Assembly (NCBI GenBank): GCA_021770095.1 | Contig: JAETRQ010000001.1 | Location: 224,930-288,929, forward strand | DNA length: 64,000 nucleotides | Direction: 5' to 3' | Origin: Eubacteriaceae bacterium | GTDB taxonomy: Bacteria; Bacillota; Clostridia; Oscillospirales; Acutalibacteraceae | In this document: piece after piece, positions 50,501-59,830 of the stretch | How positions within the stretch are numbered: the stretch's first letter is position 1 | Layout of the letters: every line of letters starts with the position of its first letter | Translations under genes and position numbers: made by a program | The notes under the pieces: model-generated | The model's input: the letters and a program-made list of their open reading frames with translations, nothing else | Database searches by the model: none | Told to the model about the DNA's origin: nothing

Positions 50501-51175
50501 ATGGCACAAATATATTTTAAAGAGGTATACAAAGATATTTTCCCGTTTTGGGATGAAATCTCAGAATCCGACCGAGAATTCATCTGTCAAAATTCTGTCG
50601 CTGTAACCTACCCTAAAAAGACAAATATTCATAATGGGAATGAATGTTCAGGTGTTATTATCGTTCGTTCCGGTTGTCTGCGTATTTACATAATGTCTGA
50701 AGACGGAAAAGATATTACACTATACCGTCTGCACAAAGGAGACATGTGTATGCTGTCTGCCTCCTGTGTTTTACAGTCGATTACATTTGATGTTTTTGCA
50801 GATACAGAAGACGAAAGCGAATGCTATGTTATCAATGGTTCTGCCTTTTCCCAAATCTCTGAGCGTAATCCACAGATTAAAATTTTCGCACTTGAAACTG
50901 CTGTCAGCCGTTTTTCAGATGTTATGTGGATTATGCAGCAAATACTCTTTATGAGTATGGATAAACGGCTTGCAATTTTCCTGTCAGACGAATCTGTCAG
51001 AACTGCTTCTGATACAATCAACCTCACTCACGAACAGATTGCCCGTTATATCGGCTCTGCCCGTGAGGTAGTATCAAGAATGCTGAAATACTTTGCCAGC
51101 GAGGGTATAGTTGAGGTCTCACGCAAAGGGATTAAAATCCTTGATAAAAGCCGTCTGAAACAATTAGTCCTCTAA
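50501..51175 (+). CDS. Crp/Fnr-family transcriptional regulator
   Basis: Cyclic-nucleotide-binding-like domain and HTH INLTHEQIARYIGSAREVVSRMLKYFASEGIVEVSRKGIKILD. Confidence 0.9.
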   Translation: MAQIYFKEVYKDIFPFWDEISESDREFICQNSVAVTYPKKTNIHNGNECSGVIIVRSGCLRIYIMSEDGKDITLYRLHKGDMCMLSASCVLQSITFDVFADTEDESECYVINGSAFSQISERNPQIKIFALETAVSRFSDVMWIMQQILFMSMDKRLAIFLSDESVRTASDTINLTHEQIARYIGSAREVVSRMLKYFASEGIVEVSRKGIKILDKSRLKQLVL

Positions 51176-51472
51176 CATGGCAAGTATCTGTGCCTTTGGT
51201 CTTGCACCTGTAGATTGATTGACAATATTTCCGTCTTTCATAACAACCAGAGTAGGAATACTTGCAACACCAAACGCCGCAGCAAGTTCAGGCTCACTGT
51301 CAACATTGATTTTTCCTACAAGATACTGTGGATTTTCTTCTGCAATTTCATCAACCAGCGGGGATACCATACGGCAAGGTCCGCACCAGTCGGCGTAAAA
51401 ATCAAGAAGAACTGTTTTATCACTTGCTTTTACTGATTCAAAATTATTTTTATTAACACTTAAAACTGACAT
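51164..51472 (-). CDS. trxA: Thioredoxin
   Basis: VLLDFYADWCGPCRMVSPLVDEIA, INVDSEPELAAAFGVASIPTLVVMKDG. Confidence 0.95.
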   Translation of the reverse strand: MSVLSVNKNNFESVKASDKTVLLDFYADWCGPCRMVSPLVDEIAEENPQYLVGKINVDSEPELAAAFGVASIPTLVVMKDGNIVNQSTGARPKAQILAMLED

Positions 51473-51510
51473 ATTTTTTACCTTTCTTTCTCTGTTTAGT
51501 TTGTACCCTT

Positions 51511-51552
51511 AGTATAACCCTTTTTCTCGCTCGTTTCTGTGACGTAGTCACA
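51511..51552 (-). promoter_or_regulatory. trxA promoter with Crp/Fnr-type palindrome
   Basis: TGTGAC-GTA-GTCACA at 51538-51552; minus-strand TATACT -10 at 51516-51511 places palindrome centre ~41 nt upstream of the predicted start. Confidence 0.65.
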
Positions 51553-51700
51553 AAACAAACATTAATTTGCTAAAATAACATTTTTGATATATATAGTTTA
51601 GAATTCATATTTATCTTTTATCATAAATTTTAACTGTAAAAGCGAAAGAATGACCTTAACAGATTTCACTATGTATAGGCATTCCAACAAAACACACAGA

Positions 51701-51739
51701 AAAATCGCCCTTTATCCATATCGGATTGAGGGCGGTTTT
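51701..51739 (-). terminator. Terminator of fructose PTS operon
   Basis: AAAATCGCCCT...AGGGCGGTTTT immediately after the ptsI stop. Confidence 0.75.
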
Positions 51740-51742
51740 GTC

Positions 51743-53371
51743 TTATTCCATACTATTTTCACAAATTATTTTTCTGGTTTGCAGAATACTGCTTGGTGAA
51801 ACCGAAAATTCATCCAGCCCCCATTCAATCAGATGCGGAATCATTCCGGCATCAGCAGCTGCCTCGCCGCACATACCTACAGGAATCCCTGCTTTTTTTG
51901 CATTTTTTATTGTAATTTCTATGGCTTTCATAACCGACGGCTGAAAAACATTATAAAGATTGCTTACTTTTGAATTTCCTCTGTCAACAGCCATAATATA
52001 CCCGGTCAAATCATTTGTACCTATAGAAAAGAAATCTACTTCATCAGCCAAGACATCAGAAATCATAACCGCTGATGGTGTTTCAATCATAACGCCTATC
52101 GGAACATTCTTATAATCCACACCGCTGTTCTGAAGTTCCGCCTTACATTCTTCAATAATACTTTTGGCATTTTTCACTTCATCAATCGTTGTAATAAGAG
52201 GAAGCATCAGTTTTATATTTCCATAAACGGATGCTCTTAAAATTGCCTTAATCTGCTTTTTGAACAACAAAGGATTGTCAAGACAATATCGTATTGCCCT
52301 ATGCCCGAGAAACGGATTTTCTTCTTTCGAAATCGACAAATAAGGAATATCTTTATCTCCGCCTATATCAAGCGTTCTGATAATCACCTCTCTGTTATTC
52401 ATAGTTTTAGCGACAGTAGAATATGCTTCAAACTGTTCTTCTTCTGTAGGCTCACAATTCCTTTCCATAAAAAGAAATTCCGTTCTGAACAATCCTACAC
52501 CCTCACCGCTGTTCTGAATAACATTCTGAACATCCTCAGGTTTGCCGATATTGCCATAAACGAATTTTCTTATTCCGCTTTTTGTTCGGGTTTCTTTACC
52601 CATATAGGATTTCAGTCGTTCCTTTTCTGTGATAAATTGTCTTTGTTTTTCAGTATATCGGGCAATTTCTTTTTCAGTTGGATTAACGATTAATTGACCT
52701 TTAAAACCATCTGCAATAATCAACTGACCGTTCTTAATTATTTCTGTTGCACCAACAAGCGAAAGAATTGCCGGTATCCCCATAGCCCTTGCAATAATGG
52801 CACTATGGCTTGTAATTCCGCCGACTTCCGTAATGATAGCACTAACATTTTTCTTATTTATCTGACTGGTCATGGATGGCGTAAAATCCTTTGCAATAAG
52901 CACAGAATTTTCAGGCACCGATGATACATCAACACATTTTACACCAAGAAGAATTTTAAGCAGGCTGTCTCTTATATCCTTAACATCCGAGGCCCTTTGG
53001 TTGGTAAGTTCATCATCTGACGATGAAAATATTTCAATAAACATTTTGCATACTGTGTCAACAGCCTTTTCTGCCACTGCTCCGTTATCAATATGATCCT
53101 TCATCTGTGACAACATAAAAGGATCATTGAGCATAGCAAGATGGCCTTCAAGAATTTCCACCTGCTTTTCACCGGCAGAATTTTTTAATACACAGGCAAG
53201 TTCTTTCGTCTCTTCTGCAAATTGATCAACCGCATTTTGCAGCCTGTTCTTTTCATTTTCAGAATCTGTAAATCTGATATGGCTGTAATCGAGATTGCAA
53301 TCCGTAATCAAAACAGCATGCCCTATGCCGTAACCCTGACTTGCTCCAATCCCTCTTAACATAAAACACAC
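51743..53371 (-). CDS. ptsI: Phosphoenolpyruvate-protein phosphotransferase (PTS EI)
   Basis: ITEVGGITSHSAIIARAMGIPAI (active His), GVGLFRTEFLFMERN, GVMIETPSAVMISDVLADEVDFFSIGTNDLTGYIMAVDRGN, MCGEAA. Confidence 0.95.
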   Translation of the reverse strand: MCFMLRGIGASQGYGIGHAVLITDCNLDYSHIRFTDSENEKNRLQNAVDQFAEETKELACVLKNSAGEKQVEILEGHLAMLNDPFMLSQMKDHIDNGAVAEKAVDTVCKMFIEIFSSSDDELTNQRASDVKDIRDSLLKILLGVKCVDVSSVPENSVLIAKDFTPSMTSQINKKNVSAIITEVGGITSHSAIIARAMGIPAILSLVGATEIIKNGQLIIADGFKGQLIVNPTEKEIARYTEKQRQFITEKERLKSYMGKETRTKSGIRKFVYGNIGKPEDVQNVIQNSGEGVGLFRTEFLFMERNCEPTEEEQFEAYSTVAKTMNNREVIIRTLDIGGDKDIPYLSISKEENPFLGHRAIRYCLDNPLLFKKQIKAILRASVYGNIKLMLPLITTIDEVKNAKSIIEECKAELQNSGVDYKNVPIGVMIETPSAVMISDVLADEVDFFSIGTNDLTGYIMAVDRGNSKVSNLYNVFQPSVMKAIEITIKNAKKAGIPVGMCGEAAADAGMIPHLIEWGLDEFSVSPSSILQTRKIICENSME

Positions 53372-53377
53372 CTCTGT

Positions 53378-53641
53378 TTATTCTCCGAATCCGGATTCAA
53401 TAAGGTTAACAGCAGCATCAAGCATTTCCTGCTCATCCTCGCCATTGCATTCAATTGTAATTTCACTGCCGCATTTAATACACGCAGCCATAATATTCAT
53501 GATACTTTTTCCATTCATTTTTTTATCATCTTTTATAATATTAATATCAGATTTATATTTGCTCATTTCTGTGACAAAAAGATTTGCCGGGCGCATATGA
53601 AATCCCATTTCATTCCTAATTTTAACAACTTTTGAAACCAT
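53378..53641 (-). CDS. ptsH: HPr-family phosphocarrier protein
   Basis: MVSKVVKIRNEMGFHMRPANLFV (His site), NGKSIMNIMAACIKCGSEITIECNGEDE (Ser site). Confidence 0.9.
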   Translation of the reverse strand: MVSKVVKIRNEMGFHMRPANLFVTEMSKYKSDINIIKDDKKMNGKSIMNIMAACIKCGSEITIECNGEDEQEMLDAAVNLIESGFGE

Positions 53642-53681
53642 CGTTTTCTCCTTCAAATTAACTTCTCATTTTGTCTTGCCG

Positions 53682-55604
53682 CTATTTGTCAACATTTTTC
53701 TTGAGCAAGGAAAGCATGAGTGCACCTGCGGCTGAACCTGCAACCAAAGCAGCCAAATATCCAAGAGGATTATCCACAACTGCAAAGACAAACACACCGC
53801 CATGAGGAGCAGGACATGCAACATTGAACAGTTCTGTTACTGCACCTGCAACTGCCGAACCGACCATACAGGACGGAATGACACGAAGAGGATCTGAAGC
53901 GGCATAAGGAATAGCACCTTCTGTTATGAAGCACAGTCCCATAAGATAATTCACAGGACCGTTTTTCAGTTCCTCCGGCGTCCATTTCTTTTTATTAAAT
54001 GTTGTTGAAAGTGCAATTGCAATAGGAGGAATCATACCGCCAATCATAACAGCCGCCATAATCCATGTATTGCCGTCTGCAACTGCGGCTGTACCGAACA
54101 CATATGCTGCTTTATTGAACGGTCCGCCCATATCAGTAGCCATCATTGCAGCCAGAACAATGGAAAGAAGAAGTCTGCTTGTATCTCCAAGACTTGAAAG
54201 GCCATTAGAAAGTGCAAGGTTAAGATAGCCTACAAATGGATTTATCGCAAGCATAAACAAACCGATTAAGGCAGTCCCTAATAATGGATAAATAAACACC
54301 GGTTTGATGCCGTCCATACTTTTCGGCAGCCAATTAAATGCTTTTTTTAGAACATTTACAATCACACCTGCCGCAAAACCGGCAAGAAGCGCCCCTAAAA
54401 ATCCTGATATTGCCGTATCATTGCCTGTTGGAGAAGAGAGTGTTGCACCTGTTGTTGCAAGGTATCCGCCGACAATACCGGGAAGCAGTCCCGGTCTGTC
54501 AGCAATAGACTGAGCAATATATCCGGCAAGAATCGGCAGCATAAATGCAAATGCCGCCTTACCTATCCAGAAAATGACGGATGCAACAGGATTCGTATAT
54601 CCGAAATCTCCGCCGACATCGGCATTGCCTGCGATAGTATCAATTAAAAATCCAAGTGCAATCAGTACACCGCCGCCAACAACAAAAGGCAGCATATGAG
54701 AAACACCATTCATCAGATGTTTATAAAATTTTCGTCCAAATCCTTCTTTGCCGTCTGAATCATTATTCACAACATCGCCTGCGTCAGCATGATAAATCGC
54801 TGCTTCACCATTAATGATTTTATGAATCAGTTCCTCAGGTTTATGAATACCATTAGATACGGTAGTTTTTATCACAGATTTTCCATCAAAACGGGCCATA
54901 TTCACATTCTTATCCGCTGCAACAATAATTCCGTCACATTCTTCGATTTCTTTTTTTGTCAAAATATTTTTGGCTCCGCCCGAACCATTTGTTTCAACCT
55001 TCAACGGGCAGCCTAATTTTTCTCCTGCCTTTTCGAGTGCCTCAGCAGCCATATAGGTATGGGCTATACCGGTTGGACAGGCAGTTACTGCAAGGATTCT
55101 GTATCTTTTTTCTGCTATTCCTGAATTATCAGGTTGCTCCTCAGGATATTTTTCTTTCTCTTTTTTATCAATAATCTGTAAAAATTCAGAAGTTGTTTTT
55201 GCATTTCGTAAATCATTGCAGAATTCGGGCTCCATAAGCATAACCATAAGTCTTGAAAGAATTTCAAGATGAACATCGCCATCCAAAGGTGCGGCAATCA
55301 TAAATATAATATCTGATAATTTACCATCCAAAGCTTTATAATCAACACCATCAACAAGTGTAACGGCTGAAAGCGCAGGAAATTTTACACTTTCAGATTT
55401 TGCATGCGGAACTGCGATTCCTTCGCCTATAGCTGTTGAACCCTCTTTTTCCCTTGCAAATATTGCCTTTCTGTAAACTTGAGCATCAGAAAGATTCCCG
55501 CTTTTTTCATGCAGTGCTATAAGTTTATCAATAACATCTTCCCTTGAAACAGCAGATGTATTCAGTTCAACAGCACTTTCTTTAAGCAAATCAGTTATTT
55601 TCAT
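53682..55604 (-). CDS. fruA: PTS fructose transporter subunit IIABC
   Basis: EIIA (EGIAVPHAKSESV), EIIB (AVTACPTGIAHTYMAAEAL), EIIC (MNGVSHMLPFVVGGGVLIALGFLID...PAPHGGVFV). Confidence 0.94.
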   Translation of the reverse strand: MKITDLLKESAVELNTSAVSREDVIDKLIALHEKSGNLSDAQVYRKAIFAREKEGSTAIGEGIAVPHAKSESVKFPALSAVTLVDGVDYKALDGKLSDIIFMIAAPLDGDVHLEILSRLMVMLMEPEFCNDLRNAKTTSEFLQIIDKKEKEKYPEEQPDNSGIAEKRYRILAVTACPTGIAHTYMAAEALEKAGEKLGCPLKVETNGSGGAKNILTKKEIEECDGIIVAADKNVNMARFDGKSVIKTTVSNGIHKPEELIHKIINGEAAIYHADAGDVVNNDSDGKEGFGRKFYKHLMNGVSHMLPFVVGGGVLIALGFLIDTIAGNADVGGDFGYTNPVASVIFWIGKAAFAFMLPILAGYIAQSIADRPGLLPGIVGGYLATTGATLSSPTGNDTAISGFLGALLAGFAAGVIVNVLKKAFNWLPKSMDGIKPVFIYPLLGTALIGLFMLAINPFVGYLNLALSNGLSSLGDTSRLLLSIVLAAMMATDMGGPFNKAAYVFGTAAVADGNTWIMAAVMIGGMIPPIAIALSTTFNKKKWTPEELKNGPVNYLMGLCFITEGAIPYAASDPLRVIPSCMVGSAVAGAVTELFNVACPAPHGGVFVFAVVDNPLGYLAALVAGSAAGALMLSLLKKNVDK

Positions 55605-56538
55605 GATTATTCCCACTTTCTTTAACTGCTTTTATATATTGGCTTAATAGCATATGGTCTATTTCATTCTTTGCAGCAAGGCTGCTTGAAAATGCGGTTG
55701 CATTTCCGCAGGCAGCACCTAACTCAAGTGCCTCTGCATAGTCATGGGATTGAATATATCCTGCAAGAAATCCTGCAACCATTGAATCACCGCATCCAAC
55801 CGAACTGACGATTTTTTCCGGCACATTACCAACAGAAAATACATTGCCGTTTTCATCAACCAAAGTTGCGCCGTCCTTTGCTCTTGATACCAAAACGTTT
55901 TTGGCACCCATTTCCTGAAGTTGTTTTGCATAATATATAACATCTTCAGTTGTATTGATTTGGACAGAAAAGATTTCTCCGAGTTCATGATGATTCGGCT
56001 TTATTAAAAAAGGTTTATATTTCAAAACATTTTTTAACAAATCCTTTTCTGCATCAACAACAAAATGAATATTTTTTTCGCAGAATTTTTTCATAATTCT
56101 TTCATACATATCATCAGGAAGTGAATTAGGAACTGAGCCTGCCAGTACGAGATAATCGCCGCTTTTTATATTTTCAAGTTTGCTGAAAAGCAAATCAACA
56201 TCTTCTGCTGAAATCTCCGGACCGGAAGCATTAATATCAATTTCCTTTTCCGTTTTTATCTTAACATTTATTCTTGAATATCCCGTTTTGATATATACAA
56301 AATCCGTTGCGATTTTTTCCTCTTTCAGCATATGTTCAATCTGTTTGCCTGAAAATCCGGCCAAAAACCCCAATGCACTATTCTCAATACCAAGCCTTGA
56401 AAGAATAACGGATACATTTATTCCCTTTCCGCCAACATTAAGTTCTTCTTTTTCGGCTCTTATAATATCATTTGACGAAAGTGTCTGCACATTCAATATA
56501 TAATCAAGCGCCGGATTAAAAGTAACCGTATAAATCAT
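55591..56538 (-). CDS. fruK: 1-phosphofructokinase
   Basis: MIYTVTFNPALDYIL, NVGGKGINVSVILSRLG, GSVPNSLPDDMY, SVGCGDSMVAGFLAGY. Confidence 0.93.
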   Translation of the reverse strand: MIYTVTFNPALDYILNVQTLSSNDIIRAEKEELNVGGKGINVSVILSRLGIENSALGFLAGFSGKQIEHMLKEEKIATDFVYIKTGYSRINVKIKTEKEIDINASGPEISAEDVDLLFSKLENIKSGDYLVLAGSVPNSLPDDMYERIMKKFCEKNIHFVVDAEKDLLKNVLKYKPFLIKPNHHELGEIFSVQINTTEDVIYYAKQLQEMGAKNVLVSRAKDGATLVDENGNVFSVGNVPEKIVSSVGCGDSMVAGFLAGYIQSHDYAEALELGAACGNATAFSSSLAAKNEIDHMLLSQYIKAVKESGNNHENN

Positions 56539-56793
56539 TTACCGCACCTCTTTTATACCTGTTAATTTTTATTTTATCATTCGTAAATTTATTTGTTATT
56601 ATGCATACTGGTTTTTTCTTATCATAACTAAATCATACCAAACTATTTCACTGTCAGTCAATATCAATCAAAATGATTATCGTACTTTCTTATTGAGTCT
56701 GTCATACAAACAATCAAATTTAAAAATCCGAATTCGATTTTTTATTATTGTACCCAAAAAACAATGAGTTGTCAGACGAAATATTAAACAAAA

Positions 56794-56840
56794 AAGAACT
56801 AACTTTAGTGCAATATTGCAACACAATTGAGTTAGTTCTT
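56794..56840 (-). terminator. Terminator after DUF5054 gene
   Basis: AAGAACTAAC...GTTAGTTCTT with T-rich flank. Confidence 0.7.
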
Positions 56841-56851
56841 CTTTATATTCA

Positions 56852-58897
56852 TTATTGATTGTCACTATCAATCTTTATATCAAATTCAAAACGGGCATTT
56901 TCCTCATACCAAAGAGGGAAATTTGTTCCCCATACATTATTGTACAAAACATATGTTATCCCGTCAGTTACTGCATTTTCAAATTTATTATCAAACTGAA
57001 GAATTTTGCCCCTGCCAATGGAGATAAGCGGTGAATGATAATTTGTAATTTTATAATTGTTATCATGGGATTCCAGCGCGGCATTAAACACTGCATGAAG
57101 ATTTCTTCCGCCCATTGATACTACAGAATTCGGAGCAACTGCAGAATCCATTTTTTTCAATTTAATATTATTTGTTGATGGAAAAAGATGCATATAAACA
57201 GCCTCAGTCAGGCGATTGGCATCCTTACCGAACCATGATACATCTATTTTTAAACCGTTCTCATTCAGTGTATAAATAATTTGAACAAGTCTTGGGGCAC
57301 CAAGTTCAGTGCAAAGTTCGCTGCTGCATTTAAGATTAACGGCAATTTTATTACTGTCTATACATGCAGTTTTATCAACCGAATAGGCAAATCGTCCTAT
57401 CGGATATTTGCCGTTTACATATTTAAGCAAAGGTCTTGCAAAATCACCAAGAGCCCACACAGCCGTTTTCTCAAGATTTCTTGAATAGTGACTGAGCCAG
57501 TATTTGTAATCATCATTAGAAAATGAAACATAATCAATAACAGTCTCATTATTCTGACGGATTATTACATCATCGCCACAAGCAAGATACCCTATACCGC
57601 CTTTTTCATTCAGTTCCAAACTCCATTTTCCACAGGTAACTGCTTTGCAGGAATGATTACTGCTCGGCAAATTCACAGGCGAAACCGGAATAAGCCGCTC
57701 CAATACTTTTTCAGCCTGAAATTTATGCTCTTCATTCAAATTTGAAAGGGCAAGATTTATATAATTTCTCTGCTCCTGCCAACTTTTTTCAATTTTTTTG
57801 TAAGAACCTTTTTGATAAATACCACCGGCACGATTTAATGCAACCATAAAATTCTGAGGAAATTCCCGAAACAAATGATGCATCTTTACGCTGTCATTAG
57901 ATCTTGCTTTTTTAAAATCCTTCTTAAGATAATGCTCATAATCAGCAAAATGCATTTTGGAATCCATACCGCAGGTATGTTCTGCAATGCATAAAAGTGC
58001 ATCGGAAAATTCATTATATTCCTTACTGCCTTTTTGCATACTGCCGTCACTGAGCCATTCACGCTTCAACCGCATAAGTTCACGCAGTGATGCAGATTTA
58101 TACGGGTCGGTTGCTGCACCATGAATCCATGTGTCACCGATTTCACCTTCACAAACAGGGAGTTTATCCTTATATTCCCAAATAACATCGGCAAAATCAT
58201 CCATAGTGCCTGCTGTTATCTCATAATCAGGGAATTGTGATTGAATCTTATTAAACTTATCCATAACCTTTTGCGGTGATGGTGCTCCGTGATTATCAAG
58301 CGTATGATCAAAATAGAGAACCTCATCCATAAAATCACTTTTAAATGCTCCGCCGTAATCACCTGAATAAATGACGACAACTTCATAGTCACCATTTTTC
58401 CACAAAAAGCATTCAGGCACCTCAGGTATTGCAGATGCACCGTTAACACCAATATGTAAAAGTTTGATTTCATGCTTTGCAAGCAGCGGAACAATAGCCT
58501 TGGTATGACCGGGAACATCAGTCATCTTTGCAGCAATGGTTTTTCTGCCTCTGATTTCATCCAGACTGTCAACAATTGAAAGCCCATAATCAAAAGTATC
58601 ATAATCAAGCAGTTCCGAATGTGTTGTAAAAGGCATTGCATGGGGTGCAATATTGCCGTTTTTGATTGCAGTTATCAACTTTTCTTTTTGTATATCATCG
58701 GCATTGACTATCATTTCTTTTAAAAGCCATGAGCCTGTTGTCCACACAAAATATTTTTTATCAGGGGTATTAACGTGCTCTGCAAGACTTATCGCCTCAG
58801 GTATAAAGGAATTCAGATACTTTTGCTTTATATTTTCGGCATAATCAGTAAAACCCAAATCAAGATGTGTTTTGGATACAACAAATACCTTTTTCAT
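56852..58897 (-). CDS. DUF5054 / GH38-like glycosidase-family protein
   Basis: VVSKTHLDLGFTDYAENIKQKY, FVWTTGSWLLKE, MPFTTHSELLDYDTFDYGL, MTDVPGHTKAIVPLLAKH, GEIGDTWIHGAATDP. Confidence 0.75.
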   Translation of the reverse strand: MKKVFVVSKTHLDLGFTDYAENIKQKYLNSFIPEAISLAEHVNTPDKKYFVWTTGSWLLKEMIVNADDIQKEKLITAIKNGNIAPHAMPFTTHSELLDYDTFDYGLSIVDSLDEIRGRKTIAAKMTDVPGHTKAIVPLLAKHEIKLLHIGVNGASAIPEVPECFLWKNGDYEVVVIYSGDYGGAFKSDFMDEVLYFDHTLDNHGAPSPQKVMDKFNKIQSQFPDYEITAGTMDDFADVIWEYKDKLPVCEGEIGDTWIHGAATDPYKSASLRELMRLKREWLSDGSMQKGSKEYNEFSDALLCIAEHTCGMDSKMHFADYEHYLKKDFKKARSNDSVKMHHLFREFPQNFMVALNRAGGIYQKGSYKKIEKSWQEQRNYINLALSNLNEEHKFQAEKVLERLIPVSPVNLPSSNHSCKAVTCGKWSLELNEKGGIGYLACGDDVIIRQNNETVIDYVSFSNDDYKYWLSHYSRNLEKTAVWALGDFARPLLKYVNGKYPIGRFAYSVDKTACIDSNKIAVNLKCSSELCTELGAPRLVQIIYTLNENGLKIDVSWFGKDANRLTEAVYMHLFPSTNNIKLKKMDSAVAPNSVVSMGGRNLHAVFNAALESHDNNYKITNYHSPLISIGRGKILQFDNKFENAVTDGITYVLYNNVWGTNFPLWYEENARFEFDIKIDSDNQ

Positions 58898-59113
58898 ACA
58901 CTTCTCCTTATTTACAGTCCATTTTGATAAATTAATTATAGCATAAAAGATTATTAATTCAATAACTGTTCGGACTTTGAAAATAAAGTAAAATCTGTAT
59001 TGGTTTGAAAAATAAGGATAGGCAGCAGTATTTTAAAATCCGTATCTTTATTTCACAAAAACTTTCACATTAATAAATCATTTTATGAATACAATTTAGC
59101 AAGGAGGAATCGT

Positions 59114-59614
59114 ATGGAAAACAATTCACTTTATGAAAACGTCAACACTTCTTTAATCTCAATTCTATGCAGTAATCCACAAGCATTCGCAGAAATAAAA
59201 GGCAGCAAGGATTATAAGCAAATTTCAGGTATTGTCAAATTTTACCAAACTGCTAACGGTACTTTAGTTTATGCAACGGTTACAGAACTGCCTGAGAAGA
59301 GTGGTTTTCACGGTTTTCATATCCATGAAGGCAAAAAATGCAGCGGTAATAAGGATGACCCATTTGCTGATGTAAAATCACACTATAATCCATCCGGCAG
59401 TACACATCCAAATCATGCAGGTGATTTACCGCCGCTGATTAATAATAACGGATTTGCTCTGTCAATCTTTATAACCGACAGATTTACTGTTGATGAAATT
59501 ATTGAAAAAACGGTTATAATACATGAGAAAGCAGATGATTTTACAACGCAGCCGTCAGGAAATTCAGGCAAAAAAATTGCCTGCGGAGAAATTATCAAAT
59601 ACAACAGGAAATAA
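59114..59614 (+). CDS. sodC: Cu/Zn superoxide dismutase family protein, no signal peptide
   Basis: GFHGFHIHEGKKCSG, HYNPSGSTHPNHAGDLPPL, VIIHEKADDF, GNSGKKIACGEI. Confidence 0.88.
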   Translation: MENNSLYENVNTSLISILCSNPQAFAEIKGSKDYKQISGIVKFYQTANGTLVYATVTELPEKSGFHGFHIHEGKKCSGNKDDPFADVKSHYNPSGSTHPNHAGDLPPLINNNGFALSIFITDRFTVDEIIEKTVIIHEKADDFTTQPSGNSGKKIACGEIIKYNRK

Positions 59615-59637
59615 ATCTAACGCATAAAATAAAAAGA

Positions 59638-59674
59638 GAGGCAGGGGCACTGTAAAAAGCAATGCTCCTGCCTC
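59638..59674 (+). terminator. Terminator after sodC
   Basis: GAGGCAGGGGCA...TGCTCCTGCCTC. Confidence 0.7.
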
Positions 59675-59830
59675 AAAATTTGCTCACAAAAAATATAAAA
59701 TACGCGATATTTTACCAAAACTAAGTTGCTGAAATACCAAAGATTGATTCTTGCGATTATTCTATTTTGGGAATATAATAGATTCAATATCATACCGGAA
59801 CATAACGAATTCAACCGAAAGGAGAATCCT

